23,026 nucleotides of DNA from an uncultured Caryophanales bacterium (GTDB lineage Bacteria; Bacillota_I; Bacilli_A; RFN20; CAG-826). Every line of letters begins with the position of its first letter. The stretch's first letter is position 1. Location of the stretch: the NCBI GenBank assembly GCA_905197045.1, contig CAJJXG010000022.1, positions 1 through 23,026 on the forward strand. The letters run 5' to 3'. The notes under the pieces were generated by a model. That model was not told where the DNA came from and searched no databases. It was given only the letters and a program-made list of their open reading frames with translations. This document shows positions 14,586 to 22,514 of this stretch, piece after piece. Made by a program: the position numbers and the translations under genes.

Positions 14586-14600
14586 TGTGAGGTAAAAACT

Positions 14601-15485
14601 ATGACAAACGAAAACGAAGTTGTTATTAAGATTGATAACGTTAAAAAGATTTACCCAGTTGAAAAAGGTGATGATGTTATCGCTTTAAATGGTGTTAACC
14701 TCGAAATTAAAAAGAATGAATTTATTTGTGTTGTTGGTCCATCTGGCTGTGGAAAAACAACCCTCTTAAACATTATTGCTGGCCTTGAACAACCAACAAG
14801 TGGAAGTGCAACAATTCATGGCAGACCTATTTTAGGACCTGGCCCTGATAGAGGCGTCATTTTCCAACAATACGCTTTATTCCCATGGTCAACTGTTAAA
14901 AAGAACGTCATGTATGCAACAAAATTTATAAAACATGAAGTTCCTGCTAAAGACAAAGATGGAAATGTCATTTATAAGGTTGATGAAAGCGGAAATAAAG
15001 TTCCAGTAATGAAAACAACAAAATATACAAAACTTGAAAGAGAAGCTATCGCTCGTAAATATATCGATATGGTTCAACTTAATGGTTTTGAGAATAAATA
15101 TCCAAAAGAATTATCTGGTGGTATGAAACAAAGAGTTGCTATCGCTAGAGGATACGCTCTTAATTCCGAAGTTTTGCTTCTTGATGAACCATTTGGCGCC
15201 CTTGATGCTCAAACAAGATCTCAACTTCAAGAAGATTTATTAAAGACTTGGGAAAAAGAAAGAAAAACTTGTTTCTTTATTACCCACGATGTTGATGAAT
15301 GTGTCTTACTTGCTTCAAGAGTCATTATTATGAGCGCAAGACCAGGTCAAGTTAAGGAAGTTATTGATATTGACTTACCTTATCCAAGAACACAAGCTAC
15401 TAAACTTGATCCAAAATTCCAAGAATATAGAAATCATATTTGGGATGTTGTTTACAAGATGTATCTTAGTAGCGGAAGACATTAA
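14601..15485 (+). CDS. ABC transporter ATPase, nitrate/sulfonate/taurine type
   Basis: A 294-residue ATPase of the SsuB/TauB type. Walker A is GPSGCGKTT (46-54), the Q-loop is FQQYALFPW (88-96), the signature is LSGGMKQR (171-178), Walker B is LLLDEP (192-197) and the switch histidine is H229 in ITHDVDE. Between the Q-loop and signature there is an insertion of about 30 residues (about 110-142) with DKDGNVIYKVDESGNKVPV, not usual in SsuB, which may contact the extended permease N-terminus. GAGGT precedes the ATG. It is co-transcribed with the permease (15-nt gap) and the binding lipoprotein. Confidence 0.93.
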   Translation: MTNENEVVIKIDNVKKIYPVEKGDDVIALNGVNLEIKKNEFICVVGPSGCGKTTLLNIIAGLEQPTSGSATIHGRPILGPGPDRGVIFQQYALFPWSTVKKNVMYATKFIKHEVPAKDKDGNVIYKVDESGNKVPVMKTTKYTKLEREAIARKYIDMVQLNGFENKYPKELSGGMKQRVAIARGYALNSEVLLLDEPFGALDAQTRSQLQEDLLKTWEKERKTCFFITHDVDECVLLASRVIIMSARPGQVKEVIDIDLPYPRTQATKLDPKFQEYRNHIWDVVYKMYLSSGRH

Positions 15486-15495
15486 TTTAGTAATC

Positions 15496-15512
15496 ACAAA
15501 TCATTGATTTGT
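15496..15512 (+). repeat. Palindrome between ATPase and lipoprotein genes
   Basis: ACAAATCA, one base, TGATTTGT. No T run follows, so it is not a standard terminator. It may be an RNA hairpin that stabilises the downstream lipoprotein message, which usually needs higher expression. Confidence 0.4.
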
Positions 15513-15543
15513 AAAAAAACATAAATAATAAAAGGAGAAAAAA

Positions 15544-16659
15544 ATGAAAAGATTACACGTATTAGCAGCTTTAGCTGCAGTAGGAGTATTAGGCGTTACA
15601 AGCTGCGGTAATAGTGGTAGAGATATTAACGACGACAGCTTACCAACAGTCAAAGTTGGCTTACACCAAAACTTAGGAGCTGGTGCGGGCTATAGTGCTT
15701 ATGCCCAAGGCTTCATGAAGAAAAATGGTGTTAATTTTGAAGCTGTTTTAGGTGAAGGTCCAAATTTAGCTACCCAAGTTATTCAAGGACAAATTGATAT
15801 CTCTTTCATGGGAAATGGTGTTGCTTGGAATTACTTTGCTGAAAATTCAAAAATTAAACTTGTTGCTTTAGACAATTTAACAAACGACGATAGACTTTTT
15901 GTCAATACTGATAAGATTACAAATCTTAGTATCAATTCAACTTTAGAAGATATCGGAAATGCATTAAAAGGTAAACAAATTGCATTTGATCAAAAGGCAA
16001 CTCCAGCTTCATTCTGGACAAGTTTAGTTGGTGCTTGTAATGCAAAATTAGATGATGCAGATAAGATTTGGTATCAAGATGGCGAAAAGAAATTACCTGC
16101 TGGATTAGAAGACTATCCTGAAGCCAACAAAGTCACATTAGTAAATGTTTCCAACGTTAACATTACAACTTCCGCACAAAGTGCCGATTGGGATTTCTTA
16201 ATTACATTTGCCCCAGTCGCAACTAATCTTGAAAAAAGCGATAAATGGGATGTTGTCTGTACAACAAAAACTCATATGTCTGATTCTTACACACCATCAA
16301 CATGGGCAGTTAACACTGATTGGTTAGCAAAGAATGAAGATTTATTTGATAAATTCATGGTTGCTTTAGTTGAAGGTATGAACTTTAGACGTGATAATGT
16401 TGAAGAAACAACAAAAGATATCGAATATGTTTCTAAAGAACAAATTTCTGCTGATTCATTAGCTACTGATATCGCTGTTTGGTTAGGCGATCAACAACAA
16501 CTCGATCTTGATAAGAGTGGTGATATGATGAAATATGCTGAAAACATTTATAATAGCCAAAAGAATGGTGCCAATGGTTCCAAAGTTGTTAGATCACTCG
16601 AAGATTCAGTTGATTTCTCATATTTACTCGATGCTTGTAAAACAGTTTTAGGTAAATAA
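15544..16659 (+). CDS. Substrate-binding lipoprotein of the ABC transporter (NMT1/SsuA-like)
   Basis: A 371-residue lipoprotein with a signal peptide and lipobox VTSC (lipid cysteine C21). The mature domain begins TVKVGLHQNLGAGAGYSAYAQGFMKKNGVNFE and contains VIQGQIDISFMGNGVAW, patterns of the NMT1/THI5-like periplasmic-binding family used by SsuA/TauA/ThiY transporters. Conserved features of the binding cleft cannot fix the ligand. AAGGAGA precedes the ATG by 6-7 nt. It is the last gene of the six-gene operon and is followed by a strong terminator. Because SsuA-like proteins bind anionic or thiamin-precursor ligands, a small organic acid or sulfonate is a reasonable guess, but it remains inference. 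Confidence 0.9.
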   Translation: MKRLHVLAALAAVGVLGVTSCGNSGRDINDDSLPTVKVGLHQNLGAGAGYSAYAQGFMKKNGVNFEAVLGEGPNLATQVIQGQIDISFMGNGVAWNYFAENSKIKLVALDNLTNDDRLFVNTDKITNLSINSTLEDIGNALKGKQIAFDQKATPASFWTSLVGACNAKLDDADKIWYQDGEKKLPAGLEDYPEANKVTLVNVSNVNITTSAQSADWDFLITFAPVATNLEKSDKWDVVCTTKTHMSDSYTPSTWAVNTDWLAKNEDLFDKFMVALVEGMNFRRDNVEETTKDIEYVSKEQISADSLATDIAVWLGDQQQLDLDKSGDMMKYAENIYNSQKNGANGSKVVRSLEDSVDFSYLLDACKTVLGK

Positions 16660-16678
16660 TATAGCTTGAAAGCCCTTA

Positions 16679-16704
16679 AGAGGAGATGAAAATCTCCTCT
16701 TTTT
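16679..16704 (+). terminator. Terminator of the six-gene operon
   Basis: AGAGGAGAT (16679-16687), GAAA tetraloop, ATCTCCTCT (16692-16700), then TTTT: a strong intrinsic terminator just after the lipoprotein gene. Confidence 0.95.
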
Positions 16705-16722
16705 ATATGGGCATATATAAAA

Positions 16723-16797
16723 CCCGAATGGATTCACGTAAAAAAAGAGACACGGAATCTATAAAATCTAACGGGGAGAAAGCAGCCTCATTTTTTC
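16723..16797 (+). ncRNA. Nested-helix RNA candidate between convergent genes
   Basis: CCCG (16723-16726) pairs with CGGG (16772-16775). Inside, GATTC-A-CGT (16731-16739) pairs with ACG-GAATC (16752-16759) around an A-rich loop. A T6 run at 16791-16796 could end a transcript. It follows a strong terminator, and no promoter is obvious, so confidence is low. Confidence 0.25.
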
Positions 16798-16854
16798 TAA
16801 ATTTGTAAGATATTTTAAAACCTATATTAATAATAGAAGAACGGTGCTAATAAA

Positions 16855-16881
16855 AAAATCCTTGCGTTTTGCAAGGATTTT
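16855..16881. terminator. Bidirectional terminator after the TauE gene
   Basis: AAAATCCTTGC (16855-16865), loop GTTTT, GCAAGGATTTT (16871-16881), with an A run on the left that gives T7 on the minus strand. It ends the minus-strand TauE/SafE transcript. Confidence 0.9.
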
Positions 16882-16903
16882 ATACTTTTTAAATTATTTT
16901 ATT

Positions 16904-17776
16904 TTAAGCTAAGGCAATAGAAGACATGACAATTAAATAAACATTGATGAGAATAATCGCAACCGTTGTTGCCATATAAACAATTTGAACACCTTTATTG
17001 TTCATCTTTTTATTAAACCATGTGCCAAGAAGAGAACCAATAATTGAAATAGGAACAAGAATTATTAAGAATATCCACCAGGATTGATCAGCAGCAGTTG
17101 GGAGTTGATCAATAGTAAATAAGGTAACAAATGTTCCATCAATTCCGGCCATTACAATTTTAGCCATTTGAGAGAAAATAATTGTAATAAGCGAGTTAAT
17201 AGCGGCTTGTTTCATGCTCATTCCAAAGAATAAAAGTAAAACAGCGACATTAATTGGTCCGCCTCCAATTCCTAAAAATGTTGAACAAACACCTAAGAAA
17301 ATACCAATAATTATAGTAACGATGAAGTTATTTATATGCAGTTGCTTACCTTTAGGAAGCATAAGTTGCATATAAATTAAAACAAAGATTAATAAGGCAA
17401 TTAAGATAGATGATTGGATGATGATTAAAACATCACCATTTGAAGAATCTTTAACAAATTGGAATAAGAATTGACCAATAACTCCGCCAATTACAGCACC
17501 AATTCCAAGATAGACGGCTGTTTTCCAGTTTTCAATCTTACTTTTTGAAGCAACGTGTCGAATGATTGAAGTTGAAGTTCCAAAAACAACACACATTGTG
17601 GAAATCATATTTGTGATTTCAGGGGTAGAGAAATAACCAAAAGCGTCAAGTACAGGTCTAATAATAACCCCGCCACCTATACCTGCAATAGCCCCAATAA
17701 TAGATGCAATAATTACTACAATTGGAAAAAGAAAATAGTAAATCATATATTCATATTGTAGAACAAACGAAAGCAT
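16904..17776 (-). CDS. TauE/SafE-family sulfite/organic anion exporter
   Basis: A protein of up to 290 residues with about eight helices. The duplicated hallmark is visible: IIGAIAGIGGGVIIRPVLDAFG near the N-terminus and FLGIGGGPINVAVLLLFFGM at the midpoint. TauE/SafE proteins move sulfite, sulfoacetate or other small anions. The ATG at 17776 has no ribosome site, and the ATG at 17746 (MIYYFLFPIVV) is an alternative that keeps helix 1. A 30-bp palindrome lies 8 nt upstream of the first ATG, and its promoter overlaps that of the divergent deoR-type gene. The context, between an SsuABC-like importer and a sugar-type regulator, suggests export of an end product or import of the substrate. This role is inferred. 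Confidence 0.88.
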   Translation of the reverse strand: MLSFVLQYEYMIYYFLFPIVVIIASIIGAIAGIGGGVIIRPVLDAFGYFSTPEITNMISTMCVVFGTSTSIIRHVASKSKIENWKTAVYLGIGAVIGGVIGQFLFQFVKDSSNGDVLIIIQSSILIALLIFVLIYMQLMLPKGKQLHINNFIVTIIIGIFLGVCSTFLGIGGGPINVAVLLLFFGMSMKQAAINSLITIIFSQMAKIVMAGIDGTFVTLFTIDQLPTAADQSWWIFLIILVPISIIGSLLGTWFNKKMNNKGVQIVYMATTVAIILINVYLIVMSSIALA

Positions 17777-17784
17777 TATTAAAG

Positions 17785-17814
17785 AATGTATTATTTATTA
17801 ATAAATAATACATT
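17785..17814. repeat. 30-bp perfect palindrome in the TauE leader
   Basis: 17785-17799 is the exact reverse complement of 17800-17814 (outer AATGTATTAT, centre TTAATAA). It lies between the predicted TauE transcription start (about 17837) and its start codon, so it is either a 5' UTR hairpin or a dimer/tetramer operator. Confidence 0.7.
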
Positions 17815-17843
17815 GAATACCTACTTAACTTTTTGTGATTTTG

Positions 17844-17893
17844 CTTATAAAAGTTTCGTTTTAATTGTCAAAACGAAACTTTTATGGTAAAAT
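17844..17893. promoter_or_regulatory. Divergent overlapping promoters inside a 39-bp operator
   Basis: Perfect 16-bp arms (17847-17862 and 17870-17885; core AAAGTTTCGTTTT) flank a 7-nt centre. Plus strand: TTGTCA (17865-17870), 17 nt, TAAAAT (17888-17893) for the deoR-type gene. Minus strand: TTGACA (17871-17866), 16 nt, TATAAG (17849-17844) for TauE. Both -35 boxes lie in the operator centre, so one bound repressor would block both directions. TTTCG-containing repeats suit DeoR-family proteins. Confidence 0.75.
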
Positions 17894-17913
17894 CGTAATA
17901 CGAGGACGTAAGA

Positions 17914-18669
17914 ATGAAAATTAATAAAAGACAAGGAGAAATTGTTGAACTTGTAGATAGTGAAAAACAAGTTACAGTAAAAGAGTTATCTGAAAAATTA
18001 GGGGTTAGCGAAGTAACTATTAGAAAAGATCTTGATACTTTAAGTGAGTATGGAATTTTAATTCGTCATCATGGGTATGCACTTAAAAAGAACACGGCTG
18101 ACATTACGAATCGACTTTCGATTAATTATGAAACAAAAAGCAAAATTGCCAGAAAAGCTAATACTTTAATTGGTTTTAATGAAACAATTTTAATTGGTAG
18201 TGGTTCAACTTGTGCATTACTTGCTGAAGAAATTGTTAAAACTAAACCAAGTGTAACAATTATTACTCATTCAATTTATATTGCTGAACATGCTTCAAAA
18301 TTAGGCAATAATAAAATTATTTTACTTGGCGGAGAATATCAAGCTGATGCTCAAGTTATGGTTGGACCTCTTGTTCGTTCATCAGTTAGACAATATTACG
18401 TTGATAAAATCTTTTTAGGCACTGATGGGTTTATTAAAAATGTCGGATTTATGGGGAGTGACGTTTTAAGAACAGAAGCTGTCAAAAATATGGCTGAAAG
18501 TGCTAGAAATATTATCATTATCACCGATTCAAGTAAGTTTTCAAAAAGAGGGCTTCTTGTGCAATTTTCACAAAAAGATCCTGCGCGAATCATTACAGAT
18601 AAAAAATTGCCTGAGGATTATCAAGAATTCTTCAAGGCAATTGGTGTTCCATTAACTTTAGTTGATTAA
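17914..18669 (+). CDS. DeoR-family transcriptional regulator
   Basis: A 251-residue protein of normal DeoR length. The winged helix-turn-helix is at residues 1-56 (RQGEIVELVDSEKQVTVKEL, LGVSEVTIRKDLDTLSEYG). The C-terminal DeoRC effector domain has GSGSTCALLAEEI, the phosphosugar-loop equivalent, plus LGTDGF and ITDSSKF. These proteins usually repress sugar operons and are released by a phosphorylated sugar. GAGG (17902-17905) sets the start. Its own promoter lies inside the 39-bp operator it shares with TauE, so autorepression is likely. Partial copies of that site occur before the six-gene operon and before nagA. Its stop overlaps the convergent epimerase stop by 3 nt. Confidence 0.93.
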   Translation: MKINKRQGEIVELVDSEKQVTVKELSEKLGVSEVTIRKDLDTLSEYGILIRHHGYALKKNTADITNRLSINYETKSKIARKANTLIGFNETILIGSGSTCALLAEEIVKTKPSVTIITHSIYIAEHASKLGNNKIILLGGEYQADAQVMVGPLVRSSVRQYYVDKIFLGTDGFIKNVGFMGSDVLRTEAVKNMAESARNIIIITDSSKFSKRGLLVQFSQKDPARIITDKKLPEDYQEFFKAIGVPLTLVD

Positions 18670-19514
18670 TCACTAATTTTGTTTTCAAAAATAAGTTTAT
18701 ATGAGAATGAGGTTTCCTCATTCTTTTTTAATGTATTAATTGCTTCTCGTTTTGAAAGATCTTCCTTTTCATCAACATAATTTGAAATTCCCCACCATGG
18801 CTCAATACAAACAAATTCACCTTTATTTGGGTTTGACCAAATAGCAAAATAAGGGGCGTCAAATTCATAATTTACGACGAGATTATCTAGCCCTGTGAAA
18901 AGTTCTAATTTTTCTTTTGATCCTTTAAATACAAAAGTATCTCTTTTTTTGAAAGAATCCTTTTTTAAATTAACACAATTGAAATTTATATTATCAGTGT
19001 TATTTTTATCAATAAGTCCGCAAATCAAAGGTAAAAATTGATAATCTTTATCAAAAATAACTGAGCCTATATCGCTTTTTGCTCTTATACCAGTGTGTGA
19101 TCCATAAGAAAAATACATTGTCTCTTCACCAGTATTTTTAACTTTTGTTGAAACGACTAAAGCATTTTTAGTTAACTCATAAGTGATATAAAAAGCGAAG
19201 TTAAAAGGATATTCTTCAAAGCTTTCTTTACTATTTTCTAGTTTAAAAATAATTTTACTATCTGATTTTTCAACGACTTTTAATTCCTCGTTTCTTAAAA
19301 AACCATGACGAGTTTTCATGGAGTATTCTTTATTTTGATAAACATAATGTCCAGCTCCAATTAAAGGGAAAATAACAACATCTTGAAAAGGCCAACTATC
19401 CTTTTCTTTTTGATATAAAACTTCTTCATTATTTTCTTTAAAAAAGATTGAAGTTAAGACGGCTCCAACTGGATTAATACTCACTTTTAAATAATTATTT
19501 TCAATAGTTTCCAT
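18666..19514 (-). CDS. Aldose 1-epimerase-family protein (LacX-like)
   Basis: A 282-residue beta-sandwich mutarotase-like protein. The LacX subgroup features are RHGFLRN, FPLIGAGHYVYQNK, YGSHTGIRA and the C-terminal CIEPWWGISNYVDEKEDLSKREAINTL. It would interconvert sugar anomers, or act on hexose-6-phosphates as some relatives do. I choose the ATG at 19514 (METIENNYLKV), with AAAGGA nine bases upstream, over the ATG at 19523, which nearly touches that site. The gene is convergent with the deoR-type gene, overlapping at the stop codons, and divergent from nagA, so it belongs to the amino-sugar neighbourhood. Confidence 0.88.
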   Translation of the reverse strand: METIENNYLKVSINPVGAVLTSIFFKENNEEVLYQKEKDSWPFQDVVIFPLIGAGHYVYQNKEYSMKTRHGFLRNEELKVVEKSDSKIIFKLENSKESFEEYPFNFAFYITYELTKNALVVSTKVKNTGEETMYFSYGSHTGIRAKSDIGSVIFDKDYQFLPLICGLIDKNNTDNINFNCVNLKKDSFKKRDTFVFKGSKEKLELFTGLDNLVVNYEFDAPYFAIWSNPNKGEFVCIEPWWGISNYVDEKEDLSKREAINTLKKNEETSFSYKLIFENKISD

Positions 19515-19549
19515 ATAAAACATTCCTTTGTTTCAAGCGAAAGATAAGA

Positions 19550-19557
19550 GAAACTTT
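19550..19557. promoter_or_regulatory. Possible DeoR half-site between epimerase and nagA
   Basis: GAAACTTT is identical to eight bases of the right arm of the 39-bp operator (17875-17882). It lies in the divergent region and would suit shared control, but an 8-mer in AT-rich DNA is weak evidence. Confidence 0.3.
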
Positions 19558-19591
19558 CTTCTTATAATCAAAGATAAAAACATCCTATCTA

Positions 19592-19600
19592 TGTTATAAT
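19592..19600 (+). promoter_or_regulatory. Extended -10 promoter of nagA-pfk
   Basis: TG-T-TATAAT (19592-19600) is an extended -10, with no good -35. Transcription would start near 19607, and GGAG lies at 19615-19618, 13 nt from the ATG (longer than optimal). Confidence 0.5.
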
Positions 19601-19631
19601 TTTAGAAGAATAAAGGAGTTTTTTAAATAAT

Positions 19632-20759
19632 ATGAATAGAGAATTTAAAAACATTAAAACTCTTCTTGAAGATGGTTATCATTTTGTTGATGTAGTAGTT
19701 GAAAATGGTAAGTTTAAAAGTTTAAAGAAAAATAATAATGGTGAAAAAGATAATGCTAATAAAATAATGATCCCAGGTTTTATTGATGAACACACGCATG
19801 GTGGAGATGGCTATGATTTTTCAACATGTAAAAGTGTTGAAGAGATGGAAAAAATCTTAAAGTTTTATATAAAACATGGTGTAACTAGCGTTTTACCTAC
19901 CTTACTTACAGAAAGAGATGAAGTTATTTTTAAACAACTTGAACTTTTATATGAGACAAGTTTAAAAAATCCGATTATTAAAGGTGTTCATCTTGAAGGA
20001 CCATTCCTTTGTAAAGAATTTAAAGGGGCTCAACTTGAAAGTTGTTTACAAAAACCTACTATCGAAAAATGTAAAATGTTTATTGAAAAGTCACATGGTT
20101 TATTTAAACTTATGACAATTGCTCCTGAAAATGAAGGCAGTGAAGAAACGATTAAGTTTTTAAAAGAAAATGGAATTGCTGTTTCTTTAGGACATAGCGC
20201 AGCAAGTTTTGATGATTGTACAATGGCGTTAAAAAGTGGTGCAAAATGTATCACTCACATGTTTAATGCTATGAAAGGAATTCATCAACATCATCCTTCA
20301 ATCGCTTCAGCTGCTTTATATTATGATGATTTTTATACTGAAGTAATTCTTGATGGAATTCATGTTCATAAGGAGATGGTTGAATTTATTAGAAAGATTA
20401 AAGGCAATGACAAAGTAATTGGTGTTACTGACTCTTTAATGGCGGCAGGTTTACCAGATGGCAATTATTTTATTGGAGAAACACCTATTACTGTAAAAAA
20501 TCATGATTGCGTGATAAGTGAAACTGGAGTAAGAGCTGGCTCAACTCTTGATATGAAACGTGCCTTTGATAATGTAAAAGCCTTTTGTAATTTAGATGAT
20601 TTAACAGCAAGTCATATTTGTTCATTAAACTGTGCAAAAATGCTAGGAATTGATGATAAGGTTGGCTCGATAAAAGAAGGAAAGAACGCTGACTTTTTAA
20701 TTCTTAATGATAAATATGAAATTGAAGAAGTTTATATTAATGGAGAGAAAGTTTTATGA
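19632..20759 (+). CDS. nagA: N-acetylglucosamine-6-phosphate deacetylase
   Basis: A 375-residue amidohydrolase that removes acetate from N-acetylglucosamine-6-phosphate. Motifs visible: EHTHGGDGYDF (H54, H56), HLEGPF (E122), GHSAA (H188), THMFNAM (H209), DGIHVH and the catalytic aspartate in TDSLMAAG (D267). The length is normal. It overlaps the phosphofructokinase gene by 4 nt (ATGA), so the deacetylated sugar phosphate and glycolysis are linked. The NagB-like protein at 12782 is a candidate for the next step, but its active-site changes make that uncertain. The promoter region holds a possible DeoR half-site. Confidence 0.95.
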   Translation: MNREFKNIKTLLEDGYHFVDVVVENGKFKSLKKNNNGEKDNANKIMIPGFIDEHTHGGDGYDFSTCKSVEEMEKILKFYIKHGVTSVLPTLLTERDEVIFKQLELLYETSLKNPIIKGVHLEGPFLCKEFKGAQLESCLQKPTIEKCKMFIEKSHGLFKLMTIAPENEGSEETIKFLKENGIAVSLGHSAASFDDCTMALKSGAKCITHMFNAMKGIHQHHPSIASAALYYDDFYTEVILDGIHVHKEMVEFIRKIKGNDKVIGVTDSLMAAGLPDGNYFIGETPITVKNHDCVISETGVRAGSTLDMKRAFDNVKAFCNLDDLTASHICSLNCAKMLGIDDKVGSIKEGKNADFLILNDKYEIEEVYINGEKVL

Positions 20760-21913
20760 AAAATGTAATTATTGCTCATGGAGGAGCACCAACTGCTGTA
20801 ATTAATGCTTCCTTATATGGAGCTATAAAAGAGTTAAAAGAAAGTGGCTTTTCTGGCAAAATTCTTGCCCCAAGATTTGGTAGCGATGGTTTATATAATG
20901 AAGATTTTATTGATCTAACAAATCTTAGTGACCACGAGCTCGAAGTATTAAAAAATACTCCTGGGAGTGCAATTGGATCATCTCGTTTTCCTCTTTATGA
21001 GAAAGAGTATCGCCATATCGTTGACGTTCTAGTTAAACATAATATTGGTTATGTTTTGTTTACTGGTGGTAATGGGACAATGGACACCATTGGTAACATT
21101 TATAAATATGCTAAAGAAGCAGGCGTAGAAGTTACTTGTGTTGGCATCCCTAAAACTATCGACAATGATATTGGAGTAACTGACCATGCTCCTGGGTTTG
21201 CAAGTTGTGCTAATTATATTGCTCAAACTGTTGCTGATTGTGCTCAAGATGTTAAAGGCTTACCAATACATGTTTCAGTTATTGAAGTAATGGGTAGAAA
21301 TGCAGGTTGGCTTGCTGCAAGCAGCGCTTTAGCTAGAAAGAAAACCGGTGATGCTCCTCATTTAATTTATTTTCCAGAAATTCCTTTTGATGAAAATGAA
21401 TTTATTGAAGACGTTAAAAAAGCTTGGGAAAAAAGACATGGTGTAGTTATTGTTGCAAGTGAAGGTTTAAAATACGCAGATGGAACACCAATTGTTAAAC
21501 CTATTTTCAAAACAGAGAGAGCTACATATTTTGGAGATGTTTCAACTCACCTTGCCACACTTATTATTGAAAAATTAGGAATTAAGGCTAGAAGTGAAAA
21601 ACCTGGTTTAATTTGTAGATGCGATCGTGCTTTAGCTTCTAAAGTTGATTTAGAAGAAGCAGTTTTAATGGGGAGAACTGCTATTAAAGCAGCCTTAAAT
21701 AAAACTAACGGGGTTATGGCTGGTATAAAAAGAGTTTCCACAAAACCATATAAAATTCAGCCTATTTTAATCCCAATTGAAAAAGTCATGATGACTGAAG
21801 CAACTTTCCCTCTTAAATATATTAAAGATAAGCATGATGTTACTGATGAATTCATCGAGTGGCTTAGACCTTTAGTTGAAGAGACACCTGAAAGTATTTC
21901 CTTTTTAGATTGA
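20756..21913 (+). CDS. 6-phosphofructokinase, mixed ATP/PPi-type active site
   Basis: A 385-residue phosphofructokinase-family enzyme. The nucleotide-loop motif GGNGTM (104-109) has Asn106 where E. coli PfkA has Asp103, and keeps the glycine typical of ATP enzymes (Gly104). PKTIDND (132-138) has Lys133 where ATP enzymes have Gly124, a PPi-type feature, and keeps catalytic Asp136. EVMGRNAGW binds the sugar. The phosphate donor therefore cannot be called from sequence. It overlaps nagA by 4 nt, so it is part of amino-sugar use rather than necessarily the main glycolytic enzyme. An ordinary pfkA elsewhere would support a special role. Confidence 0.88.
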   Translation: MKNVIIAHGGAPTAVINASLYGAIKELKESGFSGKILAPRFGSDGLYNEDFIDLTNLSDHELEVLKNTPGSAIGSSRFPLYEKEYRHIVDVLVKHNIGYVLFTGGNGTMDTIGNIYKYAKEAGVEVTCVGIPKTIDNDIGVTDHAPGFASCANYIAQTVADCAQDVKGLPIHVSVIEVMGRNAGWLAASSALARKKTGDAPHLIYFPEIPFDENEFIEDVKKAWEKRHGVVIVASEGLKYADGTPIVKPIFKTERATYFGDVSTHLATLIIEKLGIKARSEKPGLICRCDRALASKVDLEEAVLMGRTAIKAALNKTNGVMAGIKRVSTKPYKIQPILIPIEKVMMTEATFPLKYIKDKHDVTDEFIEWLRPLVEETPESISFLD

Positions 21914-22008
21914 TAGGTTTTCGTAAGAAAAACCTTGCAAAACCTCGTTAAAAATTTAAAAACAGCGTGAAATATAGTCCTTTTAAATAGGGATTAAATG
22001 TCAGAATA

Positions 22009-22036
22009 GGTGCAATCGAAATGGTTGTGCCTTTTT
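22009..22036 (+). terminator. Terminator of the nagA-pfk operon
   Basis: GGTGCAA (22009-22015) pairs with TTGTGCC (22025-22031) using two G-T pairs, followed by TTTTT. The 95 nt between the pfk stop and here hold only a weaker AGGTTTT/AAAACCT hairpin (21915-21935). Confidence 0.65.
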
Positions 22037-22077
22037 CTTTTGCCTTTTGAGGTAAGATACATCTAGGAGGTGAGACC

Positions 22078-22359
22078 ATGACAAAGACTAAGAATCCTAG
22101 AGTGTTTTTGAAGAGATACTATTTGATTAATAAACGTGCTTATCTAGGTTTTTCTCAATTAACAGTTGACAAGAGAATGGGAATGGCACTATGCACTTAT
22201 AATCAAATTGAGAATGGTAAACTTGGAAATTTAATGAACGCCTATTGGTTGGAAAAATTAGCCGATGCTTTAAATACTCAAATTGGAGATATAGTTCGTT
22301 TAGAATCCGATTACTTTGTTAAGCACTTAAAAGTCAATAAAATCAATAGAGATTATTGA
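22078..22359 (+). CDS. Small XRE-family DNA-binding protein
   Basis: A 93-residue protein with a single helix-turn-helix at about residues 22-76 (RAYLGFSQLTVDKRMGMALC, YNQIENGKLGNL, LEKLADALNTQIGDIVRLES), the layout of the Cro/C1 family. The N-terminal 20 residues are basic and the tail has no recognisable domain. An excellent AGGAGGTGAG ribosome site precedes the ATG. It is a stand-alone gene followed by a hairpin (22377-22403). Its target is unknown. The neighbouring XRE gene and restriction-like fragment suggest a mobile or defence context. Confidence 0.8.
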   Translation: MTKTKNPRVFLKRYYLINKRAYLGFSQLTVDKRMGMALCTYNQIENGKLGNLMNAYWLEKLADALNTQIGDIVRLESDYFVKHLKVNKINRDY

Positions 22360-22376
22360 ATCTAGGTAAAGAAAAA

Positions 22377-22410
22377 GAGTAGTCATTTGGTTTGTGTCTA
22401 CTCAATTTTA
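22377..22410 (+). terminator. Hairpin after the first XRE gene
   Basis: GAGTAG (22377-22382) pairs with CTACTC (22398-22403), followed by an AT-rich AATTTTA. A weak to moderate terminator. Confidence 0.5.
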
Positions 22411-22514
22411 TTCTTAGTCAATTGATCCAACGAAATTATAAATAACTTTGATTTTTTCATTTTTATTGATTTGAGAAAATTTGAGATTTTAGTGAGACTT
22501 TATGTTTGTTTCAA

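Noticed and set aside
10543..16659. A known sulfoglycolysis cluster
   Set aside because: The SsuABC-like importer and nearby TauE suggest sulfonates, but no sulfosugar isomerase, sulfofructose kinase or aldolase, or transaldolase-type SF lyase is present.
16771..16788. ACGGGGAGAAAGCAGCC as an SRP RNA tip
   Set aside because: It resembles the SRP GGAAGGAAGCAGCC strand, but the GGAA tetraloop and its closing pair are missing and the flanks do not pair as helix 8.
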